From an uncultured Aquimarina sp. (lineage in GTDB: Bacteria > Bacteroidota > Bacteroidia > Flavobacteriales > Flavobacteriaceae), in assembly GCA_937958985.1 (NCBI GenBank), contig CALGLV010000031.1, positions 1 to 47,239 on the forward strand: DNA of 47,239 bases, read 5' to 3'. How positions within the stretch are numbered: position 1 is the first letter of the stretch; each line of letters begins with the position of its first letter. Below the pieces are notes generated by a model. That model saw only the letters and a program-made list of their open reading frames with translations, did not search any database and was not told where the DNA came from. Position numbers and translations under genes: made by a program. This document shows positions 23,351-32,600 of the stretch, one piece after another.

Positions 23351-23932
23351 CTACCGTGTAAATAATAAAAAACAGAATAGATAAACCCACAATGCATCAA
23401 CAAAATGCCAATACATTCCTGCTAAATCTATCCCTAAATGATTCTCTTTAGTATATAACTTCTTAAAATGCTTAGCTCCTACTACAGAAAGCACAATAAC
23501 ACCTCCAAAAACATGTAATAAATGAACAAAAACTATAACATAAAGAAAAGAGGCGTTGATATTAGCTCCCTTACCCGTAAAACTATATCCTTGTTCATAA
23601 ATGCTACCGAAACCCATAAATTGTAAGTAAACGAATGAAATAGCCATTACAAAAGTACTCACAAAGAATAATGTTGCCAGTGAATGGTTATTAGAAACAG
23701 TCGTTTTTTTAAATAAATAGAAAAAAATACTACTTAAAAAAATAGTTCCTAAACTCACATAAAAAGCGGAAGGAAACTCGAAACCTCTAGTCCAATCATC
23801 TCTTTCACTACTTACAATGTAAGCACTTGTTAACCCTGCAAAGGTCATAAACATGCTAATCATAGAAAAAAGCATCATGTTTTTCTTAGCCCTATTATTC
23901 TTTTCTATAATTGATCCTGTTGTTAAATCCAT
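23351..23932 (-). CDS. Cytochrome c oxidase subunit III (short form)
   Basis: The 193-residue protein has five hydrophobic segments. Family marks include NMMLFSMISMFMTFAGLTSAYIVS, FVHLLHVFGGVIVL and the C-terminal YWHFVDALWVYLFCFLLFTR. Subunit III stabilises the oxidase core and delivers protons. It overlaps the end of cyoE by 10 bp, so it is translated from the same transcript. With the longer subunit III downstream, the locus encodes two subunit III-type chains. Confidence 0.9.
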   Translation of the reverse strand: MDLTTGSIIEKNNRAKKNMMLFSMISMFMTFAGLTSAYIVSSERDDWTRGFEFPSAFYVSLGTIFLSSIFFYLFKKTTVSNNHSLATLFFVSTFVMAISFVYLQFMGFGSIYEQGYSFTGKGANINASFLYVIVFVHLLHVFGGVIVLSVVGAKHFKKLYTKENHLGIDLAGMYWHFVDALWVYLFCFLLFTR

Positions 23933-24825
23933 TGTGTTATTATTTTATCTACTACATAAATAATTTGTAATGCACTTATATATAATACACTTACTAACAT
24001 TAATTTTTTTGCAGCCTCTGAAGTTCTCTCTTTAAATAAAATAACTGCTTTATATAACATCCATAGTCCTAACAATAAAACTAGAACACCTGAAAAGACC
24101 GTAATTTTCAAATCGCCAGTTTTGCCAAAAACAGGTATTAAAGAACATAGAATAGTCCAAACAGTATATATAATTATTTGTTTTGCCGTAGTCGCATCTT
24201 TTTTCCCAGTAGGAAGCATAAAGAAACCACCTCTTTCATAATCTTCATACAAAAACCAACCAATTGCCCAAAAGTGTGGGAACTGCCAAAAAAACTGAAT
24301 CATAAACAATGTTCCTGGTTCAATACCAAATTCATTTGTTGCTGCCACCCAACCCAACATAAAAGGTATAGCTCCTGGTATAGCGCCAACAAAAACTGCT
24401 AATGGTGTTTTTGTTTTTAAAGGCGTATAAAGACTTACATAACAAAATATAGAAACCGCACCAAACATGCAGGCTTTTGGACTTAGATAATACAAGCAAA
24501 CTAACCCTACAATGGTTAAAATAATTGCAATAGTTAATGCTGAATTTACTGAAATTCTTCCTGCAGGTACTGGCCTATCTTGAGTTCTAAACATTAACTT
24601 ATCTAAGTCTTTCTCGATAACCTGATTAAATGCATTAGAAGCCCCTACCATACAATAACCACCTACTGACAATATTACTAACCTTAAAACATCTAAAACC
24701 TCAGCCCCTAAAATATATCCTGCAATGGAAGAAAAAAGTACACTTACCGCTAACCTAACTTTCGTTAAGGCGGCAAAATCTTTCAAGAAAGAAGTTTCGA
24801 TTTGTTGAACTTGGGCTGTACTCAA
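23923..24825 (-). CDS. cyoE: Protoheme IX farnesyltransferase (heme O synthase)
   Basis: The 300-residue UbiA-family enzyme adds farnesyl to heme B to make heme O, the cofactor or precursor for haem-copper oxidases. The first Asp-rich motif is NAFNQVIEKDLDKLMFRTQDRP near residues 64-85. The second region is FLYEDYERGGFFMLP, and about nine hydrophobic segments are visible. It heads the oxidase block, fitting its role. Its farnesyl substrate derives from the mevalonate pathway encoded in this window. Confidence 0.95.
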   Translation of the reverse strand: MSTAQVQQIETSFLKDFAALTKVRLAVSVLFSSIAGYILGAEVLDVLRLVILSVGGYCMVGASNAFNQVIEKDLDKLMFRTQDRPVPAGRISVNSALTIAIILTIVGLVCLYYLSPKACMFGAVSIFCYVSLYTPLKTKTPLAVFVGAIPGAIPFMLGWVAATNEFGIEPGTLFMIQFFWQFPHFWAIGWFLYEDYERGGFFMLPTGKKDATTAKQIIIYTVWTILCSLIPVFGKTGDLKITVFSGVLVLLLGLWMLYKAVILFKERTSEAAKKLMLVSVLYISALQIIYVVDKIITQWI

Positions 24826-24855
24826 AATTGTTGTTTAAGGACTTTTTTTGGATGG

Positions 24856-24886
24856 CAAAGATACTCTATAAAAACCTTCTCCACAA
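24856..24886 (-). promoter_or_regulatory. Promoter of the cyoE-oxidase block
   Basis: On the minus strand a TTG (24886-24884) is followed after 20 nt by TATCTTTG (24863-24856), matching the -33/-7 arrangement of Bacteroidetes. The predicted leader is about 26 nt. Confidence 0.55.
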
Positions 24887-24924
24887 TAAAGATAACTTCA
24901 ATTAACAATTGTAAGTTATTTCCA

Positions 24925-24954
24925 TAAAAAAAGCCCAGCATAATTGCTGAGCTT
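24925..24954 (-). terminator. Intrinsic terminator of the gcvH-vanZ-tonB unit
   Basis: On the minus strand AAGCTCAGCA and TGCTGGGCTT form a 10-bp stem (one G-U pair) with a 4-nt loop, followed by a T run. It lies 26 nt beyond the TonB-like gene. Confidence 0.9.
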
Positions 24955-24980
24955 TTATTCTATTAATTATTACATTCTAA

Positions 24981-25718
24981 TTAATCAATTCTAAATGTAA
25001 TTGGCTTTGTATAAATAACACCTACAGGTCTATTACGTTGTTTTGCCGGTTTCATTTGAGGCAATCCTTTGATTACTCGCTGAGCTTCTTGCTGTAATCT
25101 AGGATGTGGCGCACGTGCTTTAATATCAACAACTTTTCCTGTTTTATCGATTTTAAATTGAACAAAAATCTTTTGAATTCCTGTTAATCCTAATTCCTGA
25201 CCTAAATCGGTATTAAACTTTCGTTGTACCCATTTATCAATTTTCTTACTCATGCAGTTTTTACGCTTTAGAGCTCCTTTTTCTTTTTCACAACCAGGAA
25301 ACAATGGTGCCTCTTGAATTAATGCAAACGGCACATCAGAAATTTCTTCCTCTTCCCCTCCTGCATCTTCAACTTCTGAGAAATCTGGAACATCCTCAGG
25401 GATATCTTCTTCTTCTTCCACTTCTGTTTCTTCAAAAACAGTTTCTGGCTCAGGTTCCTTGTCATCAATTACTTCAATAATCTCAATCGATGGTGGCGGT
25501 GGTGGTGGTGGTGGTTTTCTAAAAACCATTTTTGTAATCGGAATATCCTCTTCTATTTCCTCTATATATATTTCCTCTTCTTTTTCAGCTATTTCATTTT
25601 CGTAAGTTTTGTACTCTATACTTCGCCAAGTAAAAAACAGGACCAATACCAACCCTAACTGTAAAAAGAGCAAACTCTTGTTACGCAGGTCAACTTTTGG
25701 ATTCTTTTTTAATTCCAT
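24981..25718 (-). CDS. TonB-like energy transducer
   Basis: The 245-residue protein has one N-terminal membrane anchor (SLLFLQLGLVLVLFFTW). An acidic stretch follows, then a run of eight prolines near residues 70-77 and a Glu/Pro-rich periplasmic spacer. The C-terminal TonB domain reads FVQFKIDKTGKVVDIKARAP and ends GVIYTKPITFRID. It would couple the proton-motive force to outer-membrane receptors. I start at the ATG at 25718 (MELKKNPKVDLRNK), the usual start of this subfamily; the longer frame overlaps vanZ. No exbBD genes are nearby. Confidence 0.9.
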   Translation of the reverse strand: MELKKNPKVDLRNKSLLFLQLGLVLVLFFTWRSIEYKTYENEIAEKEEEIYIEEIEEDIPITKMVFRKPPPPPPPPSIEIIEVIDDKEPEPETVFEETEVEEEEDIPEDVPDFSEVEDAGGEEEEISDVPFALIQEAPLFPGCEKEKGALKRKNCMSKKIDKWVQRKFNTDLGQELGLTGIQKIFVQFKIDKTGKVVDIKARAPHPRLQQEAQRVIKGLPQMKPAKQRNRPVGVIYTKPITFRID

Positions 25719-25776
25719 AACTAAATTTATAATTTGAAAAGCTAAAATAGATAATTTATTATCCATTTTAAAAATC

Positions 25777-26157
25777 TTAAGCCCACTTTTTTTGGATAAA
25801 CTCAAAATAAATGTAAAAAAACAACAAACCTATTATAGAACCAGCTGTATTTGCTAACATATCATAATAATCAAATTGCCTATATGATGTAAATATCCAT
25901 TGACAAAATTCCATTAACACTCCAAATAAGGCACTCCATAAAAAACTAAAAAAAATACTTTTATTGAATTTAATACCTTTAGCTTTAAACAGAAAAGAAG
26001 CCCATATAAAAGCAAAAACCGAATAGGCCATAAAATGTCCTATTTTGTCAGAATGATCAACTCTTTGAGGAAAAATATTGATTGCAAATTTACCTAAAGA
26101 TGCCGCAACTATAAACAAGGTGTACCCGTAAGCAAATACTGATAGCAGCTTAGCCAT
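25777..26157 (-). CDS. VanZ-family membrane protein
   Basis: The 126-residue protein has three or four hydrophobic segments with the VanZ-like pattern. Visible marks are DHSDKIGHFMAYSVFAF near residues 34-50, and EFCQWIFTSYRQFDYYDMLANTAGSIIG further on. VanZ proteins are linked to low-level teicoplanin resistance in enterococci, but most homologues have unknown functions, and resistance should not be assumed here. The gene overlaps gcvH by 8 nt, placing it in the same operon. Confidence 0.85.
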   Translation of the reverse strand: MAKLLSVFAYGYTLFIVAASLGKFAINIFPQRVDHSDKIGHFMAYSVFAFIWASFLFKAKGIKFNKSIFFSFLWSALFGVLMEFCQWIFTSYRQFDYYDMLANTAGSIIGLLFFYIYFEFIQKKWA

Positions 26158-26527
26158 TTACAAGCTCTTTGTATTTTTCCACACTTAACAAACCTTCTAC
26201 AGACGCCTCAGAAACCTTAGCTTTAATAATCCACCCCTTACCATACGGATCTGTGTTAATCAATTCTGGATCATCCTCTAAAGCCTCATTAAACTCAAAA
26301 ATTTCTCCTTCAATAGGCATAAACAAATCTGAAACCGTTTTTACCGCTTCTACGGATCCAAAAGTTTCATCTGCCGCAATAGTTTCATCCATTTGCTCAA
26401 TATCAACATACACGATATCTCCTAGTTCGCTTTGAGCAAAATCTGTTATTCCAATAGTAGCGATGCCATCCTTAATCGACACCCAAGTATGTTCTTTTGT
26501 ATACTGTAAATTTTCTGGTAAGTTCAT
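26150..26527 (-). CDS. gcvH: Glycine cleavage system H protein
   Basis: The 125-residue lipoyl carrier shuttles the aminomethyl group between the P, T and L proteins of the glycine cleavage system. The lipoylation site is Lys63 in GSVEAVKTVSDLFMPI. N-terminal YTKEHTWVSIKDGIATIGIT and C-terminal GKGWIIKAKVS are diagnostic. It is separated from its enzyme partners and sits after sprA, a placement I recall from related flavobacteria. It has its own -7 box at 26566-26573. Confidence 0.96.
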   Translation of the reverse strand: MNLPENLQYTKEHTWVSIKDGIATIGITDFAQSELGDIVYVDIEQMDETIAADETFGSVEAVKTVSDLFMPIEGEIFEFNEALEDDPELINTDPYGKGWIIKAKVSEASVEGLLSVEKYKELVNG

Positions 26528-26565
26528 ATGTATATATTAATATCTATAAAGTCGAAGTTAGTTTA

Positions 26566-26600
26566 CAAAACTAAATTAATTTCCAAAATTATATCTCAAA
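26566..26600 (-). promoter_or_regulatory. Promoter of gcvH-vanZ-tonB
   Basis: On the minus strand a TTTG (26600-26597, inside the end of sprA) is followed after 23 nt by TAGTTTTG (26573-26566). The predicted leader before gcvH is about 34 nt. Confidence 0.45.
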
Positions 26601-29600
26601 GTAAACCCTGATCTGATATTGGTTTGAGGGAAAGCTGTAGAAATAGCAAATCTTGAAAAAGTATGGTCATAGAAAAACAATGCTGTTAAGTTTTTACTTA
26701 AAGCATAATCTGAGGTAAATCGAATACTGTAAATCGTTTGTCCCGCAGTAATTTGACTGTTATCAATATTTAAGTTTCTAATGATTGTTTCGTTTTGACG
26801 TAACGACAAGTCGGCTTTCAAATTAAGATCACTTTTAATAACTCGCTTTCTTCCTGAACCACCTAAACGGGTACTAAAGGTAATATCTTTAATTCGGTAT
26901 CCTAAGCCTATAATATATTCTTGCCCTTGCACTTCAGTTAACAAATTATTATCGAAACTAAAAGACAACGCCCTATCTCTCCTTAACTCTGTAGAAACCT
27001 TAATTGACCCTTTAGTTTCCAAATCAACTTTAATTAATGGACTAAATTGTTCGGTTAAATTTATATTCCCAAAAAGTAATTCATTTTTAAAATTACCGCC
27101 TGCATCCGTATCACTACCTCTACCAAACTCCAAGTTGGTTTGATATTGGTTAATTGTATAATTTGACTGATAGGCATGACTTAATGAAAATCGCTTGAAA
27201 CGTTTTTTAAACCATTTTTGCTTTTGCAAACCTGTATATCTAATATTCCAGTTAGGAAGTGGTAAATCTCTAAAAGCACCCGTTTTAACATCATCAGCAC
27301 TTGCCCCGGAATAAGCTGCTAAAAACGCTGGCAATAAAACTGCTTGGTTGTTTGGACCAAAGCCATTAGGAAACAGAGTAGCATCTCCATTTTCATCAAC
27401 CCCTCTAGGAGTATCTGCTCCTCCCGCTAGTCTATTCGCTATTATTAATCTGTTAGCTCGAAATTCATCAAAAGCTGCCGAATTCCCTTCGGCACTAGAT
27501 TGAAATGCTGTTTTAATTAAAACTGTAGACACACTAAAATTCCCTAGAGTATTTGGCGTTAAAGAAGTATACTGCAAATCTTCATCAACCCTAAAATTCT
27601 CTATATAAGTTTCCGCTTGTGTACGATTCCCTGTAATGTCAATTTTTAAACCCTTCAATAAATCAATCGTTCCTCTAAAGTCGATACGATCAGAAGTTCT
27701 ATTTTGATATTGCCCGTTAAAATCCTCAAAAGAAGTAATGTAACCCCTACTTGCTGCACTTTGCCTAATATCGGACTGTCCACCGAAAGTAAACGCCGTA
27801 GAAGGCCTAAGTGTTCCAAAAAAACCAACATCATTTGTATATCCAGGAAGTATGGTTCCCGAATCTTTTTGGTAATTAATATTTAATCTTTTTAAAGAAG
27901 TTAATATCCCTACTACGGTATTATAAGCTTTAATTGATGGCTTCAGCTTCTTTGAAATTTTCTTCTTACGTGTACTTGCAGTCCTTGGAGCTATTTTTGG
28001 AGCATTCTTGTCCTCTATTCCCTTTATTTTTTTCTTTTTCTTCTTTGTATTCGAAGTTCGCTTTACAAAACCTATACTTTTATATAATTTATTTAAATCA
28101 AAAGTACTATTTAGGCGATGCACGCTTGAATTTTGGATGGTATTTCCTTGATCGGGAATCGCAACTTGATCCCCTTGATCGTTAGCAACAGTTAAATTTC
28201 TAAAAACCTCACTACCCTTTAACCATTGAAAATCGCCTGTGTAAGAGTAAGAAGATTGAATAAACTCTAATCCCGGAAATTTTTTAAAAGGCAATTCATA
28301 ATTAGCCTGAAGCGTTTGATTCAATTGATTTGGAATACCCGTTTCAAACAAACCATCCCATATCGATATACTTCTATCAACATTATTTTGCTCATCTACA
28401 AAATTGCGAACTACCCTGTTTGAATTGGCATTAAAATTAAAATTCAATGATTTTGTTAGATTAAATGCTAACGCATATTGCCAATTGAACAAATAATTTC
28501 TTTGCTGTAAAGCATCTATTTGAATATCGTTAGCAGATAAGGTAACATCTCTAAACTTCTGCTCATTAAACGATCTATTTACTCCAGATGTAAAACTAAT
28601 ATTTGTTGGTAATGGATTTATATTAAAATCTCTTAAAAACGATAAATGCTTGCTTTTTAAAACCTTTACTTTTTTAAGAGGACTTAATTCCAATGGCGCA
28701 AAAGAGTAGTTATAAGTACCGTTTAAATTAAATGTTTGATCTATACTCTCTTCTATTTCAAAATCTCTATGATCGGTTTGATTGTAAGTACTCGAAAAAC
28801 TAAAATTCTCTACATCATATGGCATTGGAGCTTTCTCTCCTACACGTTCTTTACGCAAACCAATAACACTTACACTTTGCCTTTTTGTGTATTCTGTTGA
28901 CCTTTCTTCTATTTGCCTTTTTGTTTCAGAATCTGGTGCTGCATCTAAAACATTATCAAGTATTAGATCTTGATTTAACGGATCGTACTGAGGTGTAATT
29001 AATTGCTCACCCCTACTATAAGTTGTAGGTATTTTTATACCCCATTTTTTTGGTAATAACTGCCCTACATTTACACTCGTTGTAAAATCGTATTGCGCCA
29101 AATCTTCTTGACTACGCTCATTAGGTCCTTGTTCAATACTACCAAAACCTATAGTACTCTTTCTCCCTGAAACCGTAAAATTAGCAAAATCTGCTATATT
29201 AGCATCTACATTAGCTACAGCTGCCCAACCACCTTCATTCTTAAGGCCACTCAAACGTAATTCATTAAACCAAACTTGACCTGAAGCCCGCGATCCGTCA
29301 CTTTTATTATTTTTAACTCCCAACATTAGCACACGAACATTTCCGAAACTAGGATTTCCTTTAATACCTACACGAAATTCTCCTACATTTTGATTTGCCG
29401 GATCAGGATTCCCGTTTTCATCTAAAAAGATCAACTGCGTTCTATCAAAATTTGTATTTGTAGACACCTCAGCTTTTATCTTCTGAAGCAAACTCAACGG
29501 TACTTTTAACCTATTATTAATTGGCCAAACTACATCTGGATTATTTAAATTATCTGTTAAAGATGTGTTTTCAAGAGGCAATTCTATTTGGTAGTAATTA

Positions 29601-32600
29601 TCCGTAAAATCATTTCCTAAACGCACAATAGCTGTTAACTCTCCATCGTCCAAAGGCGCCCCAGGTAATTCCTCCGCATGCAAAAACATTTCTATATTTT
29701 CATACTGACGCATGTCAATATTAAAATTTCTAAAAACAGCTCTAGAATCATTCGCATCTAAATCAGCAACCGTTAAAGCTAATGAACGTTCATCTTGCTG
29801 TAAAATCTGATTATTATTATTTAATTGCTCCCTTACCACTCCTGGTGGAACAACATAACCTGGATTCTCTTCAACACTTACCGATGAAACCGATAATTGT
29901 CCGTTTCCAAAATTAATTCTACCCTCATCACTTAATGGAATACTTGTAGTTTCTGTAAAAGTCCTGTAGCTCCCTCGAACTAAATCTAAAGAAGCCAATC
30001 GAAGTAATATTTCCTGATCAAATCCTGTTAGATACATTCTCATAAAACGAGCTGATCGTAAATCCACAGAACTCCCTTGTGCCGTTCTAATATCACTTTC
30101 ACTTAATGGTATTTTAAACTGCAACCAACGCGAGTTTATGGGGGTACCATCCAAAGCTTCTCCTGAAAAAGTTTGCTCGTCAGTAATTAATGGATTGCTT
30201 TCTGGTGATAATCGCGTAGGATCTATATCTATCGTGTATTCAAAATACTGGTCTATAGTATTCATGGTATTATCACGATTTATATCTTCAATAGTTGGTT
30301 GCCCCAACCTACCTCTATTCGTATCTGTAACTTCAGTAGGCGAATCACCATCAGTACCATTGTACTTTCTGTATCGATCTTCTATGTTTTGCTCTCCAGA
30401 TTGCAGAAAAAATTCATAGTCATCTGCTGAGGGATCTTCTTCAGCAGTAAATGGGCCATATGCGTCCTGAGTTTGTTCAGCACTATTTTTTAATCCATCA
30501 AAACCAGCATCTTGTTGTACTCTAGCCTCCCCATTACTATCAAAAGTATACACCAAAGATTGATTACGCGGAATTACCCCAAAAGGAGTCTCTTGAGTAT
30601 CAGTACCATCTCCAACTGCTTCTGGAAGACCATTTTCATATTGCTTTCTACCATCTCTAAGAACATCTTCGCTTATATTACCTATATTAAAGCGTATTTG
30701 ACCTGAGTTTGTATTATCCGTATATTCATAAGGATCCATTACCCAAAACTCAATAAACTCGATATTAGATTGTTCAAAATTGGTGGTATTTAAAGCTCTT
30801 GTAATTCCTCCAAAATTGTTTTCTGGATTTGTAGGAGCTGCATTATTAGCCAAACTTGGGTTATAATTATAAGGACCACGTTCTTCTGGGCGGTAATGTA
30901 AATCCAATGTAAATAAAGCCCGTGTTTGGTTTTGTGCTATTTGACGTAAAGGAAAAAGTTCTTCAGAAAAAACCCTTCTTGTTTGTGGCCTTGATAAATC
31001 CGATTCTGAAATTCCACTTGGTCTTTGGGTGCTATAAAACACCTGATCGATAGTGTACCAAGATAGCGCTGCTCTTTTAAAACCTGTCTGAACCCCTTCT
31101 TGTACCGTATTTAAAAGCGGTTCATTATCAAAACCTATAGGCACACTCGATAATTCCCATTGCAATGGCGAACTGATATCAATACGTGTTTGAGAACCTT
31201 CAAAATCATCTATATACGAAGTCACTTCACCATTAAAATCCGCTGCACTTGGCGCATTAGCAAACAAGTAAGCAAACTCCCCTCTAAACGAAAAATTAGA
31301 AGGGGCTTCTGTATCTATATTTGGCAGCTTATTAACCATTCTAGTCAAAAATGGAACTTCGGTAGCATAATTACCATTAATCCCCAAAATTGTATTGTTA
31401 ATAGGTTCAAAATCTAAATTCGATTTTTGAGTTAAAGGGCGTTCTTTTAAATTTAACAAAGTACCTCCTAAAACAAAATCCTTAGAAAATTTATGTTCTA
31501 CATTAATTCCTGAATAACGCTTGGTTTGTTGACCAAATACGGCATTGTTTTCTGTGGAAATTTCAATAGGTGTGTTCGATGCCAATAGTGCTGGATCTAA
31601 AATTTCAACCCTTCCTAACTGATAATTAACGGTATAATCTAAGCCTTCTTGAAGTAATCGTCCCCCTGCAGTTACCGTTACAGACCCTCTAGGCACATTA
31701 AAAGCACCAATAGATATACCATTTTGCCCAGTGGTTGTATACCTTCCTTTTAATTGGAATTTGTTTTTATCTGCTTGCTCTTGTTCTGCTTCTATTTTAG
31801 TAGTAGAGTACAATCTATTAAATACGTATTCATTTTGATTCGTGTTCCACGAAGACGTGTCATCAAAACTCGCCCCAGTATTGTTTAACCTGTCAAATAA
31901 AAACTCCCCAAAAGGTTCTACCGATGTAAATATGATTCGCCCGTTTTGAGTATCCACAGTAATTCCTGGGAAAAAGTCAAAAAAACCATCCCCGTTATTT
32001 ACCGGATCATTATTCACATTTAAGTTATCTAAATTAAATACACGCAACAATGTGTTATTATTAACATCATTAGGTAAAGGCTGTCCACCAACACTCTCCA
32101 AAAAGTTTACAGGAGAAGGATCGGTATAAAAAACATTAAGTCTAAAATCTTCTTGCGCTAATTGAAAAGCACCAAGACTATAAATATTTTTCATCATTAA
32201 ATCCCACACTGGCTCATTTACTGCTGTTATTGAACTTTTTAGCGTTTTAACAATTAAATTTTGTGTAGGAGAAATACCTGAAGCTTGGTTTGTTTGTTGC
32301 TGACCTTGACTTTGCTCTTGAGTATTAGAAACTCCATCATTTGCAAATTCTCCTACTTGAAAAACTTGACCACCTCGCGTATATTGAAAAGCTACTGCAA
32401 GAATTTCATCATTATTTAAACGCTGGTTTAACGAAATATATCCTAACTGCGTATTTAAAGTAAATTGATTTTCCGTAAGTAACCGTGCATTTTCTAAAAT
32501 TGAATAATCTAAACCTTCACTAGCTCCATTGAAATTTGTAAATCCATCCCTAACACTAGAAATATCTCTGACCTGATTTGTTAGTCCTCCTGCCCCGCCT

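Noticed and set aside
25480-25520. Trinucleotide (GGT) repeat as a microsatellite locus
   Set aside because: It is the coding sequence of the poly-proline spacer of the TonB-like protein, as expected for the family.
25719-25805. Longer start of the TonB-like protein
   Set aside because: It overlaps vanZ and adds an unlikely hydrophobic leader; MELKKNPKVDL is the usual start of the family.
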